Of a DNA stretch of 64,000 bases, positions 46,737 through 56,086 are shown one piece after another (the stretch's first letter is position 1; the number at the start of each line of letters is the position of its first letter). The notes beneath the pieces were generated by a model, which had not been told where the DNA came from, did no database searches, and saw only the letters and a list, made by a program, of their open reading frames with translations. Origin of the DNA: CAVXSP01 sp963764505 (GTDB taxonomy: Bacteria > Acidobacteriota > Vicinamibacteria > Vicinamibacterales > SCN-69-37). The translations under genes were made by a program, and so were the position numbers. The DNA is taken from contig CAVXSP010000001.1 of the NCBI GenBank assembly GCA_963764505.1, forward strand, positions 1,922,001 through 1,986,000. The letters are read 5' to 3'.

Positions 46737-47728
46737 CACCGACCGAGTGTCCAGAGCGGGCGCATGGTCGCCGCGTCGACGTTGAACAGCTGGTACATCG
46801 CCGGAATCGACGTGAACATCAGGAGCACGAACGCCAGCGTGGCGAACAGCATGTAGATAAAGAAGCCACGCTCCCGGTACAGCTTCTCCGGATGCTGGAC
46901 CGGACTGTCCGGCCGCAGGCCGATGCGCAGGTAGTACGCGAACATGCCGGCGCCGATCGGCGTGAACAGGATCAGCTCGACATGGTACCGCACGATGAAG
47001 ATGCCGCCGAACAGGGCGCACGCCGTCGCGTAGAAGAAGAGGCTGACGAGCAGCCGCTCCTCCGTGTAGTACGCGAACGACCGCCGGTAGGCGGCGGCCA
47101 CCCGCTTGTCGCCGATGTGCCGGTATTCGGCGTACCGCTTCATGGCCATGAAGAAGGCGCCCAGCATCCAGTAGGCGATCGCCAGCGAGAGCGGCGGAAC
47201 GTGGTCCGGAATCAGCGCGAACCAGCCGAGCAGGAGCCGGATCGGGTTGTTGATCGACTCGCTCAGCACGTCGAGGTAGGGCCATTCCTTCGTGCGCACG
47301 GGCGGCACGTTGTAGGCCACGCCCATGATCCAGAGGGCCGCCGCCGAGGCGAGGAACTGGACGTTGATCGTCCCTGCCAGCGCGAAGCCCGCCACCGCCA
47401 GCAGCAGCCACTCGGCGTAGGCGAACGCCGGGCGGATGCGTCCGGACGGCACCGGCCGGTCCCGCTTCTGGGGGTGGAGCCGGTCGCGTGCGCCGTCGAG
47501 CAGCTCGTTCAGGACGTAGTTGCTCGAAGCGACGAGGCACGTCGCCAGGAACGCGAGCGCCAGCGGCCCGGCCGCGCGCCACGCCACCAGCTGCGGCTCG
47601 TAGAAGAGCGCCAGCAGCACGCCGAGCAGCATGAAGGCGTTCTTGAACCAGTGGTCCGCGCGCGCGATCTGGACGTAGGGCCAGAGGCCGGAGCGGCGTT
47701 CAGCGGCGATCGTCGAGGACACGGGCAA
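46736..47728 (-). CDS. UbiA-family prenyltransferase (polyprenyl-P phosphoribosyltransferase-like)
   Basis: About 330 residues, eight or nine membrane helices. First aspartate-rich motif NYVLNELLDGARDRLHPQKR followed by RPVPSGRI, which closely follows the decaprenyl-phosphate phosphoribosyltransferase pattern rather than quinone UbiA. A later MAMKRYAEYRHIGD stands at the second motif. Such an enzyme would attach phosphoribose to a polyprenyl phosphate. The overlapping HAD phosphatase gene could remove the phosphate, giving a lipid-linked sugar donor for GT39-type enzymes nearby. That pathway is inference. Confidence 0.85.
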   Translation of the reverse strand: MPVSSTIAAERRSGLWPYVQIARADHWFKNAFMLLGVLLALFYEPQLVAWRAAGPLALAFLATCLVASSNYVLNELLDGARDRLHPQKRDRPVPSGRIRPAFAYAEWLLLAVAGFALAGTINVQFLASAAALWIMGVAYNVPPVRTKEWPYLDVLSESINNPIRLLLGWFALIPDHVPPLSLAIAYWMLGAFFMAMKRYAEYRHIGDKRVAAAYRRSFAYYTEERLLVSLFFYATACALFGGIFIVRYHVELILFTPIGAGMFAYYLRIGLRPDSPVQHPEKLYRERGFFIYMLFATLAFVLLMFTSIPAMYQLFNVDAATMRPLWTLGR

Positions 47729-48488
47729 GCCTCATGAAGGAAGAGAGCGGCAGATACGTCGGACCGCGGCGCCGCGACCTGCGGCGGCCGATGATGACGC
47801 ACGGCATGCCGGCGGCGTGGGCGCCGGCCGCATCGACATCGGGACGGTCCCCGATCATCAGCACCTCGCCCGGCACGAGCTGCCAGATGGCGCAGGCGCG
47901 CAGAAATCCCCGCGGGTTCGGTTTGAGCGCGTTGATGCCGTCGCTCGTCGAGCAGAGCACCGGCGCGAAACGCTCCTGCAGGCCCAGGGCCCGGAGCTTC
48001 GCCGGGGCGGGATAGTCGCTCAACACGCCGGCGGGAACGCCCGCACGCTCCAGCACCGCCAGGACCTCCATCAACCCGCGCGAACGCACGAGCGGGAGGT
48101 ACTTCAGCGGCCGCCGGTCCAGCCATTCGGTCGCCAGCGCCTCCACCTCCGGCACCGAGAGGCCCGTCTCCGCGGCGGCAGCCGCCGCCTGGGTGAGCGC
48201 CGCGTGCGGGGCGCCGCTCCCGGATCGGAGCGTCTCCTGCGCCCGGCGGTACGCCGCCAGCGCCCGCCAGCGGCCCGGCGCGGCGAGCACGCCCGCCAGG
48301 GGCAGCGTCAGCAGCTCGAGCCCCATGCACAAGCGCACCGGCGTCTGCCGGTAGAGCGTCCCGTCCAGGTCGAAGAGCACGGCGCGAATGCGCCGCCGCG
48401 GATCGAGCGGGTTGGGCACACTCGGCCGGCCGTCTCGCTCCCCCGCGAACGGCTTCGACGTGACGATGCGCGCGGCGTTCAGGGCCAC
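47700..48488 (-). CDS. HAD-superfamily phosphatase
   Basis: About 262 residues. HAD motifs: I AVLFDLDGTLY, II GVLSDYP, III ALKPNPRGF with the Lys, and IV MIGDRPDVDAAGA. A helical cap between motifs I and II is of subfamily IA size. It overlaps the UbiA-like gene by 29 bases, strongly suggesting a shared pathway, most simply dephosphorylation of the polyprenyl-phosphate-linked pentose phosphate. Confidence 0.88.
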   Translation of the reverse strand: MALNAARIVTSKPFAGERDGRPSVPNPLDPRRRIRAVLFDLDGTLYRQTPVRLCMGLELLTLPLAGVLAAPGRWRALAAYRRAQETLRSGSGAPHAALTQAAAAAAETGLSVPEVEALATEWLDRRPLKYLPLVRSRGLMEVLAVLERAGVPAGVLSDYPAPAKLRALGLQERFAPVLCSTSDGINALKPNPRGFLRACAIWQLVPGEVLMIGDRPDVDAAGAHAAGMPCVIIGRRRSRRRGPTYLPLSSFMRLARVLDDRR

Positions 48489-48683
48489 GATGGCGTCGGT
48501 CTCCAGAGCCGCCCGTCCGCTCCGGTGAATGGTTGCGGGGGCCAGCTACAAAAGTCCTCCATTCGAGAGACTTCTCTCCCGGGAGGGGCCTCGAACCGGC
48601 GGGAACAGCCCGATTTCGAGGGTCCGGCTGTCGACAATTCAATCCCCGTTCCCGGCCGCCGCCAGCGAGACCCGTTGCCGGCT

Positions 48684-49859
48684 TCAGCCTGGGACGACCG
48701 AGGAAATCGCGGCTGAGGGGACCGCAGCGGGGGGAGCAGCCGCGCCGACCGGCGCGCGGTTGAGGAACCGCCGCTCGACGAGGCGGTGGAACGCCGCGCC
48801 GAGCAGGAGCGACACGGTGAGGCAGATCGGCACGGTCACGAACAGCGTCGCGGCGTCCGAGCGAAGCCCCAGCCGCTCGGCCGCGGCCGCGATGGCGCGG
48901 ACGGGCGGCTGGTGGACGAGATACAGGCTGTAGCACATCGTCCCGCACGCGGCGAACGGCCGGGCCGCCGGCGATGAGACGATTCGCGCATCCCATCGTT
49001 TGAGGACGAGAATCAGGGCGGCGAACGCGAACGCCACGCTCCAGTCGCGCATCCCGTGCGCGGCCGTCACGGCGAGCGAGCCGACGAGGAGCACCAGCAG
49101 GGCGGCCGTGCGCCCGGTCGTGCCGTAATTGGTGACGAAGTAGACGAACACGCCCGCCGCGAACATCAGCCACCCGCCGTCGAAGAAGAACCCGGCGACG
49201 TTCCAGCCCTCGATCGGCGCGAGGGCGACGACGGCCAGCGTGACGGCAGTCACCAGCACGGTTCCGCGCAGCAGGTGGCGCGGCGCCAGCAGGAGCAGCC
49301 CGATCACCGCGTAGAACTGCTCTTCGTAGCAGAGCGTCCACGCTTGTCCGGGGAAGTGCGCGCGCGGTCCGCCGGCCACGTGATAGCGCCACGTCTCCGT
49401 CAGCGTGAGGTTGCCGAACCACTGAGAGGCCGAGTACCACCAGGGGCGCGGGTGCATCCACGGCTCGGTGCTCAGCAGATGCCACGAGCCGAGGTCGAGC
49501 AGGGGAAACCAGAGCGCGGCGAGCACGATGGCCGCCCAGAGCGGAGGGTAGATGCGGCGAAAGCGCCGCACGAAATAGGTGCCGATGCCCGCTCCCTTCA
49601 GGCGCGTGGCGTCGGCCGACGCGGCAATGCAATATCCGCTGATCACGAAGAAGATCGGCACGCCGATGGACAGCAGCCCCATCGTCTCGAGGGTCGCGCG
49701 CGTGAGCGATTCGGGCGCGGTGGGCGTCGTGCTGAGGTGGAACAGGGCAGAGTGGTACAGCACCACGAAGACGCACGCCACGCCGCGCCAGCAGTCGAGC
49801 GACACGTACTTCGGCGCGAGCGGCGTGAGGCCGTCCAACGTCCCGGCGGACCGAATCAC
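48684..49859 (-). CDS. Membrane acyltransferase 3 family protein, second copy
   Basis: About 391 residues, around ten membrane helices. Entry motif SLDCWRGVACVFVVLYHSAL, then FFVISGYCIAASADATRL and YFVRRFRRIYPPLWAAIVLA. A PWTLCYEEQFYAV-like segment (AWTLCYEEQFYAVIGLLLL) fits OafA-type acetyltransferases. GTG at 49859 has GAGGGG upstream and is preferred; a TTG 111 bases upstream also opens the frame. The 195 bases between it and the HAD gene contain small GC-rich inverted repeats but no recognised gene. Confidence 0.9.
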   Translation of the reverse strand: MIRSAGTLDGLTPLAPKYVSLDCWRGVACVFVVLYHSALFHLSTTPTAPESLTRATLETMGLLSIGVPIFFVISGYCIAASADATRLKGAGIGTYFVRRFRRIYPPLWAAIVLAALWFPLLDLGSWHLLSTEPWMHPRPWWYSASQWFGNLTLTETWRYHVAGGPRAHFPGQAWTLCYEEQFYAVIGLLLLAPRHLLRGTVLVTAVTLAVVALAPIEGWNVAGFFFDGGWLMFAAGVFVYFVTNYGTTGRTAALLVLLVGSLAVTAAHGMRDWSVAFAFAALILVLKRWDARIVSSPAARPFAACGTMCYSLYLVHQPPVRAIAAAAERLGLRSDAATLFVTVPICLTVSLLLGAAFHRLVERRFLNRAPVGAAAPPAAVPSAAISSVVPG

Positions 49860-50003
49860 CTGGCGAGCCCCTCGGTGGAAAATCCGACCCGGCCGAGACT
49901 TTTGGTCCGGGCGGACCACGCGCGCCACGACAGTTTCCGTGCGATCGCGCGGGTGTGTGGCTTCGTGCAAATCCCGTTCCCCTGGCGCGGATTCCGCGTC
50001 ATG

Positions 50004-51392
50004 TCAGAGCCCGAGGACCCGCGTGACCGCCGTGCGAATCCGCTCGAGATCGACGAACACCAGTTCGCGCGTCCAGACGCCGAGGAGGACGGCGCCCGTA
50101 GCGGCGGCCCCCCATGCGGCCGGACGGGAGAGCGCCGACCGGATCGGCAGGCGGCGGAGCATCGCCGCCCCGTAGAGCGCCAGGACCGGGATGAGCGGCA
50201 GGTGATAGCGCGAGTGGCCGAACACGATGCTGTGCGCGGCGGTGATGGCCACCAGGGGCAGGAGCAGCAGGAGGTGCGCGCGCCAGGCCGGCGCCGCGAG
50301 CCAGAGGCCGGCGCCGCCGACGAGCGCGACGGCGGCGTAGCAGGCGGCCATCAGCAGCGACGCGGCGATGGCGAACCACGTGGGGGGCGAGAACATCCCC
50401 TTCTCGACGCCCGCGATGAACTCCCGATCGAGGCCCCAGAGGTCGGCGAACTTGATCACGGAGCGGCGCAGCGTGGTGCCGGGATGCTCGCGCATGTACA
50501 CGAGCGCCTTGTGCTGTGCCCACTTGTCCTTCTGTCCTTCGGTCGGCGGCGACGAGAAGTCCTTGCCGATGCCGTAGACCCAGTTCTTCTCGCCGGTGAG
50601 TCCGACCGCGTCCCACATGCGGTCGTCGGGCGTGTATTCGTAATTGCCCATGCGCAGATTGATGCCGCCCATCGTGTCCACGACCGTGACCGTGTGCTGC
50701 AGGCGGGTGTTGCGCGCCGCCCAGGGCGCCACGCAGACGAGATAGCCCGCCAGCACGAGCCCCGACCGGAGGAGCCGGGCCCGAAGCGAGCCGGGCAGGA
50801 TCGCGGCGAGGAGCGGACAGAGCACGAGCGGAAGCGGCCAGACCACGCTCCGCGTGAGCGTCGCCAGGCCGAGCGCCATCCCGCACAGCACGGCCGCCGC
50901 CACCGACGAGGTCTGCAGCAGGACGATCGCGAGCAGCAGGAAGCCGACGAGCAGCAGCGTGAACAGCGTCTCGGTGAGAACCGTGAAGTTCGCGTAGACG
51001 AGTGAGGGATACAGCCACACGAACGCCGCCGCCCATCGGGCGGTCCGGGCGTCGAAGACGCGCCGGCCGATCGCGTAGACGGCCAGGCTCGTCAGGGCGG
51101 CCAGGACGATCTGGATGGCGCGCACCGCCTGCAGGTTGCCGGCGCCCGTGACGTGCCAGATCGACGCCACGAGAAATGGATAGAGGGGCGGCCGGAGTGA
51201 GGTGGGGCGGCCGGGGCCCCACGCGAACCCGTCGCCGGCGACCAGGCTGTTGGCGAGCAGCACGTACTGCTGCTCGTCGGCGATGGTCGCCGGCAGATGG
51301 CGCGTGTCCCACAGGATCACGAGCCGGACGGCCAGCCCGAGCACCATGAGCGCGCCAAAGAGGGAGACACGCCGAGCGAACGGCCGGCTCAT
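50004..51392 (-). CDS. GT39-type membrane glycosyltransferase
   Basis: About 462 residues, eleven or more membrane helices. The GT-C signature is in the first loop: ATIADEQQYVLLANSLVAGD with the acidic pair DE. TSLRPPLYPFLVASIWHV and a large periplasmic loop (GGINLRMGNYEYTPDDRMWD) follow. Uses a polyprenyl-phosphate sugar and works on the periplasmic face, like ArnT. ATG at 51392 is chosen, giving a normal N-terminal helix. Confidence 0.9.
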   Translation of the reverse strand: MSRPFARRVSLFGALMVLGLAVRLVILWDTRHLPATIADEQQYVLLANSLVAGDGFAWGPGRPTSLRPPLYPFLVASIWHVTGAGNLQAVRAIQIVLAALTSLAVYAIGRRVFDARTARWAAAFVWLYPSLVYANFTVLTETLFTLLLVGFLLLAIVLLQTSSVAAAVLCGMALGLATLTRSVVWPLPLVLCPLLAAILPGSLRARLLRSGLVLAGYLVCVAPWAARNTRLQHTVTVVDTMGGINLRMGNYEYTPDDRMWDAVGLTGEKNWVYGIGKDFSSPPTEGQKDKWAQHKALVYMREHPGTTLRRSVIKFADLWGLDREFIAGVEKGMFSPPTWFAIAASLLMAACYAAVALVGGAGLWLAAPAWRAHLLLLLPLVAITAAHSIVFGHSRYHLPLIPVLALYGAAMLRRLPIRSALSRPAAWGAAATGAVLLGVWTRELVFVDLERIRTAVTRVLGL

Positions 51393-51468
51393 GCGGGAAG
51401 AGCGTACCTTCACCGGTGGCGCGGCGCCAAGCGGCACGCCCGCTCACGCCGGCGACAGGGCCGGCCGG

Positions 51469-54021
51469 TTATCGCTCGGAGGGCACGGGGGGAACCATCG
51501 GGGCATTCGACGCGACCGGCGGCAGAGCGGGCTCCACCGAAAAGTGGAAGGTCAGCCGAGAGCCTTCCACTTCCTTCCCCTTCTTGGCATCGACACTCCA
51601 CGTCTCGATGGTGTGCAGGCCCGGCGTGTTCGGGACCGGGACGTTGCGGACGCTGCGCAAGCTCGGCGGGAAGCTCCGCTGCACGCCACTGTTCTGCGGC
51701 GCGCCGCCGTCGATTCTCCAATACGCTTCTGACGCCACGTCCTCCCGATCGCCCGTCAGGTAGAACGCGAGCGTCATCGTGGCTCGTCCAGCCGGGATTG
51801 GCACCAGAGGGTTCGGCACATTGAGGACGGCGTGAGGCGTGCCGAGCACCTGCGGCGTGTCCGGCTTGAGGACGCCGTTGACGATCAGCGGGTCGTGCTC
51901 GATCTCGTCCTCGCTGTAGACTTCCCCGCCCCAGGCATAGCCACACTTGTCCCAGCTCTCGCCCATCGTCGCGCCACACTCGGGGTTCATGTAGGCCGTG
52001 TGGAACAGGTCCGTCGCGAAGAGGGCCGGCGTGTCGCGCCGCTGGAGGACGTTCAGGATCCGGTAGTTCTTGCCGGTGCCCCTCCAATTGATCAGGTGCT
52101 GCTTCGCCGTTCCGTCCTGGAAGGTGAACCCGCGCCCGTAGTCCTTCTGCTTGGGCGGAAGGAACTTGTCCGGCCCGAAGATGATCGGCGACGGTTCCGC
52201 CGCGTCACTCAGGAACCTCACGCCATCCAGCGTGGTCGTCGTCGCGGGCGAGTCCGGGTTGTCGAATCTCAGCGCGAACGAACTCCCCTGGAATGTGGTG
52301 TCCTTGAAGATCCCGGTGTTGATGCTGATGCCGTTGCCCACCGCCGCGGCGCAGTCGAGGAACCTGCTGCCCTCGTCCTCCGCGTACTCGGTGTAGCCCG
52401 CGTCCACCGTGAGGCAGGTCGAGCGCCCTCTGGAGCCGAGCAGCGTGACGTGCTTCGTCCAGGTGCCGACGTAGCTTCCGGAGTTGACGAGCCACAGTTG
52501 TCGGACGAAGGCGTGCACGACGATCGAGTCCTCGATGAGGAACTTGCTCATCGACCAGGACTCCAGCCCGTTCTGCCCCCCGATGGAGATGTTGCCCTTG
52601 AACGCCAGCGGGATCGCCTTCGGGTCCATTGGCGCGTCGAGTGGGCGACCCGGCATGGAAGGAATCTGCCCCGTGAGCTGATCCCGGTTGAACAGCGCGA
52701 AGCCGACCAGGTTGTCCCACGACTGATCATTCACGAAGGTCTGCCGCGGCCCGCGCGCCCAGTAGCCAAAGCCCTCACATCCCGGGCAGCCGACCCCGGT
52801 CATCGGCGTCTCCGAACTGGCCGTGCCGGTGCCGAGCGTGTACGCGACGATGTTGCTGTCGAGCACGTTCCGGACCTCCGGGCCGTCTTCCGTGACGATG
52901 CCGGCGCCCTGGGCACCCACGATGATGGTGCGCCTGACGATCGTGTCGTCGGCGCGGTGGATGGACAGACCCCACTTCGCGCCGTCATGCAGCAGTTCCA
53001 CGTTCCCATCGCGGATCCGGGGCCCCGACGTGTTGGAGTTCGTGTGATGGTCGTGGTCGGCGTACCTGGCGATCTGGTTCTGGCCGACATGCGTGATCTT
53101 CCCGTTCGCGTCAGCCGTCGTGCTGTCGACCGGGAACATCCTCGGCTTCCCGCTGGCGTCGGTCTGGACGGCCTGGGTGCGGCCGAGATCGATCATCATG
53201 TTGCCGCGGATGTCCCACAGCGCCGCCTCACCGATGTTGACGGTGTGGCCGCGCACGCCATGCGCGTTCTCGCTCTCGACGATGATGTGGCCGCGCGTGA
53301 GGTTCGCGACGGGGACACGGAGCACCACCGTCCCGTCCGTGGCCTTGGCCGCTTCGTGCTCGAAGTCGAGCGGCTTCGAGAGAGTGAGGCCCGTATTCGT
53401 GATGGCCGCAATCGTGACGGTCGATTCTCGCCGAGAAATCTTGCGGTGGTCGCCGCCGGGCGGGTTGGGGCTGGGCATCGCCATGTCGGGGAACAGCAGC
53501 TCGTCGCCGACGTTCCAGCCAGTCGGGGCCGGTCCGTGGAAGTGCACCTCCGTCGCGCCGGCCGGGAGGTCCCCCTCCACCTCCACGAAGGTCGTCTTCT
53601 GCCAGTCCGCGCCGACACGGTACTGCGTGCCGAGGTTCAGAAGGCCATGGCTCCACTGGTAGGGGTCCGTCCCGTAGTCGAACGCCTCATCGCGAAGCAC
53701 GATGTCGACGCGTCCCGTGATCGGGTCCTGCACCGTGCCGCAGTCGAACACGCCGCCGACCATGTTCGTGAGCGTCGTCACCTTGACCGTCGTGTCGCCC
53801 GTGCGGGCGCACTTCAGCGTGCCGCCCGGCTGGATTTCGATGTAATCCCACGTGCCGGAAACCAGTGGCATCACCTGGCCGGACTTGACGACGAGCGTCG
53901 CCGGCGCCTCGACGTAGCGAGGCACGAATTCCCCCATCATCGCAATCCGCTCGGTCTGCTGCGCGTGAGGCGCGGCGACCGCCGCGAGGATGCCGGCCAG
54001 AATCAGGACTCGGAGTCTCAC
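51469..54021 (-). CDS. Large secreted right-handed beta-helix protein
   Basis: About 850 residues. Starts at the GTG at 54021, where GGAGG precedes it and a signal peptide follows (VLILAGILAAVAAPHAQQ). The first third has G8-like beta strands (GTWDYIEIQPGGTLKCART, PTGWNVGDELLFPD). A central region has repeated short strands typical of pectate-lyase-like helices (DDTIVRRTIIVGAQGAGIVT, HAFVRQLWLVNSGSYVGTW). A CPGC motif lies near residue 425. The last 110 residues look like an Ig-like domain (TMTLAFYLTGDREDVASEAY). It may bind or cleave the exopolysaccharide or another glycan; no catalytic residues can be assigned. Confidence 0.72.
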   Translation of the reverse strand: MRLRVLILAGILAAVAAPHAQQTERIAMMGEFVPRYVEAPATLVVKSGQVMPLVSGTWDYIEIQPGGTLKCARTGDTTVKVTTLTNMVGGVFDCGTVQDPITGRVDIVLRDEAFDYGTDPYQWSHGLLNLGTQYRVGADWQKTTFVEVEGDLPAGATEVHFHGPAPTGWNVGDELLFPDMAMPSPNPPGGDHRKISRRESTVTIAAITNTGLTLSKPLDFEHEAAKATDGTVVLRVPVANLTRGHIIVESENAHGVRGHTVNIGEAALWDIRGNMMIDLGRTQAVQTDASGKPRMFPVDSTTADANGKITHVGQNQIARYADHDHHTNSNTSGPRIRDGNVELLHDGAKWGLSIHRADDTIVRRTIIVGAQGAGIVTEDGPEVRNVLDSNIVAYTLGTGTASSETPMTGVGCPGCEGFGYWARGPRQTFVNDQSWDNLVGFALFNRDQLTGQIPSMPGRPLDAPMDPKAIPLAFKGNISIGGQNGLESWSMSKFLIEDSIVVHAFVRQLWLVNSGSYVGTWTKHVTLLGSRGRSTCLTVDAGYTEYAEDEGSRFLDCAAAVGNGISINTGIFKDTTFQGSSFALRFDNPDSPATTTTLDGVRFLSDAAEPSPIIFGPDKFLPPKQKDYGRGFTFQDGTAKQHLINWRGTGKNYRILNVLQRRDTPALFATDLFHTAYMNPECGATMGESWDKCGYAWGGEVYSEDEIEHDPLIVNGVLKPDTPQVLGTPHAVLNVPNPLVPIPAGRATMTLAFYLTGDREDVASEAYWRIDGGAPQNSGVQRSFPPSLRSVRNVPVPNTPGLHTIETWSVDAKKGKEVEGSRLTFHFSVEPALPPVASNAPMVPPVPSER

Positions 54022-54184
54022 TTCAAACCTCCAGCGCTTGGCAATCAGCGGCCACGGCTTCAGGCCGGCGGGGGAGCCGGCGCTCGAGCGGAGGCTCGGA
54101 CCAGGAACCACGATTGTGCCCCCGGTTGTTCGAGAACTCAAGCCGCTCCGATCGCGCGGAGCACTTTCAGGGAATAATTTCAAC

Positions 54185-56086
54185 ATGTCAGGTCTCTGTG
54201 CACTCGCGCGTTCGCCTCAGGAGCCGGAGCCGCTGGCCGCCGATCTCGAGGCCATGCTTCGGCGCCTGCGTCGCTTCCCGTGGGAACGGGTCGAATCGCA
54301 TTGTCCCCGCTCCGGCGGCGCTGGCCTCGGGGCGATCCGTCTGGATTCAATCGCCGCCGATGCGTGCCGGTTCACGCCCGACGGGCGGTCTATTGTCTTC
54401 CTCGACGGAGAGATCTACGACCTCGAGCGCGAGCGGCGCAGGCTTGCGCAGGCCGGCGTGCGCATCGGCGAGGGGGCGGGCGGCGCGGCCGAGCTCCTGT
54501 TCGACGGCTGGCGCGCGGCGGGCCCGGCGTTCCTCGCGACCGTGAACGGCACGTTCGCCGCGGTGATCTGGGACGACGACCGCCGGGAGCTGCACGCGAT
54601 CACCGACCGGTTCGGGCTTCGGCCCCTGTATGTCTCCCTGGGTCCGGGCAGGTGTGTGGTCTCCTCCGAGATCAAAGGCATCCTCACGGATCGCACGGTC
54701 GGCCGCGAGCGCTCCGACGACGGCGTCGCCGCCTTCTTCGCGTTCGGCTATCTCTTCGGCACCGACACGTTCTTCGCGCGGATTCGCGCGCTTCCCGCCG
54801 CGACGTGCGCGACCTTCCGCCCCGGGGACGGCGAGTACCGCGAGGCGCGGTACTGGACGCCCGCGCCGGCAGAGACCGGGCAGCGCGGCGATTGCAGCGA
54901 TCTGGCGCAGGCGCTCGAGACCAGCCTCGCCGCCGCCGTCGAGCGCCGCGCCGCGCCCGGGGAGCGGCTCGGCCTCTCGCTGTCGGGCGGGCTCGACGCC
55001 CGCACGCTGCTCGCGCTCGTGCCGCCGGGCCGCGACCTGCAGACGGTCAGTCTGGGCATCGAAGGCAGCATCGATCATCGCGGCGCCTCCCGGCTGGCGG
55101 CGCTCGCGCAGGCACGGCACCACAACTACGTGCTCGATGACGCGTTCCTCGGCACCTTCGAGCGTCACCTGCGCTCGCTGATCCTCCTGACCGACGGCCA
55201 CTATCTCGATCAGGGCATCGTCACGCCGACCCTGCCGTGGTATCGCGAGCTGGGCATCGAGAAACTGCTCCGCGGCCACGGCGGCGAGCTCGTGCACATG
55301 CGGAAGGCGTACGCCTTTTCGCTCGACGCCGAAGCCCCGGCGCTGTCCGAGGCCGACCTCGAAGGCTGGCTGTTCGAGCACCTGACGGCCTACATGCTGG
55401 GCGGCGTGCCGGCCGACCTCTTCGCCATCGACGTGCGGGGCCGCGCGCGCGCCGCGCTGCGGGCGGCCTACCAGCACGCGGCGGAAGGAACCGCCGCGCC
55501 CATCGACCGCGTGTGGCGGCTGTTCCTGTCGGAGCGCCTCCATCGCGAGACCGCGCTGTCCATGCACCAGTTCAACTGCTATGCGCTGGTCCGTCTGCCG
55601 TACCTCGACAACGACGTCGTCGACGCCCTCCTCGCGATGCCGGCGGCGATGAAGATGGGGGACACGCTCCAGGCAGGCATTCTCCGGCACCGCCGGCCGG
55701 AATTCCTCGGCGTCGTGAACTCGAACACGGGCGCGCCGGTCGGTGCCGGGCCGCTGCGGCGATCGCTGTCGCAGCTCCGGCTGCGCGTGTACGCGAAGCT
55801 CGGCGTGCGCGGCTATCAGCCGTACGAGCGGCTCGGCCTGTGGCTCAGACGCGAGCTGCGCGGCATGGCCGAGTCCGTGCTCGCGAGCGATCGGTTCCTT
55901 GCGAGGGGCGTCTGCCGCCCCGACGCCGTGCGCCGCGTGCTCGCGCAGCATGCCTCCGGCGAGGTCAATCACACGTTCCTCATCATGTCGCTGTTCATCT
56001 TCGAGCTCGGCCAGCAGATGCTCGAGGATCCGGAAGGATTCGCGGCAGACGTGGAACTCTCTTATCGTCCTCCCCCCCGCGTATAG
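54185..56086 (+). CDS. Asparagine-synthetase-like protein with altered active sites
   Basis: About 633 residues. An N-terminal Ntn-type glutaminase-like domain (FTPDGRSIVFLDGEIYDLER, TVNGTFAAVIWDDDRRELHA, ITDRFGLRPLYV, SSEIKGIL) is followed by an AsnB-type ATP domain. The essential Cys2 of class II amidotransferases is replaced: the protein begins MSGLCAL, with Ser2. The PP-loop reads LSGGLDAR rather than SGGxDS. This departs from a standard glutamine-using enzyme and recalls beta-lactam-synthetase-type members that lack Cys2. The gene is divergent from the beta-helix gene and overlaps the 3' end of the next one. Confidence 0.83.
   Translation: MSGLCALARSPQEPEPLAADLEAMLRRLRRFPWERVESHCPRSGGAGLGAIRLDSIAADACRFTPDGRSIVFLDGEIYDLERERRRLAQAGVRIGEGAGGAAELLFDGWRAAGPAFLATVNGTFAAVIWDDDRRELHAITDRFGLRPLYVSLGPGRCVVSSEIKGILTDRTVGRERSDDGVAAFFAFGYLFGTDTFFARIRALPAATCATFRPGDGEYREARYWTPAPAETGQRGDCSDLAQALETSLAAAVERRAAPGERLGLSLSGGLDARTLLALVPPGRDLQTVSLGIEGSIDHRGASRLAALAQARHHNYVLDDAFLGTFERHLRSLILLTDGHYLDQGIVTPTLPWYRELGIEKLLRGHGGELVHMRKAYAFSLDAEAPALSEADLEGWLFEHLTAYMLGGVPADLFAIDVRGRARAALRAAYQHAAEGTAAPIDRVWRLFLSERLHRETALSMHQFNCYALVRLPYLDNDVVDALLAMPAAMKMGDTLQAGILRHRRPEFLGVVNSNTGAPVGAGPLRRSLSQLRLRVYAKLGVRGYQPYERLGLWLRRELRGMAESVLASDRFLARGVCRPDAVRRVLAQHASGEVNHTFLIMSLFIFELGQQMLEDPEGFAADVELSYRPPPRV

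Noticed and set aside
48586..48600. A tRNA T-arm-like GGTTCGA on the minus strand between two genes, considered as a possible Sec tRNA because selB is present
   Set aside because: The five-base stems do not pair, no acceptor or anticodon arm fits, and no TCA anticodon loop is nearby.
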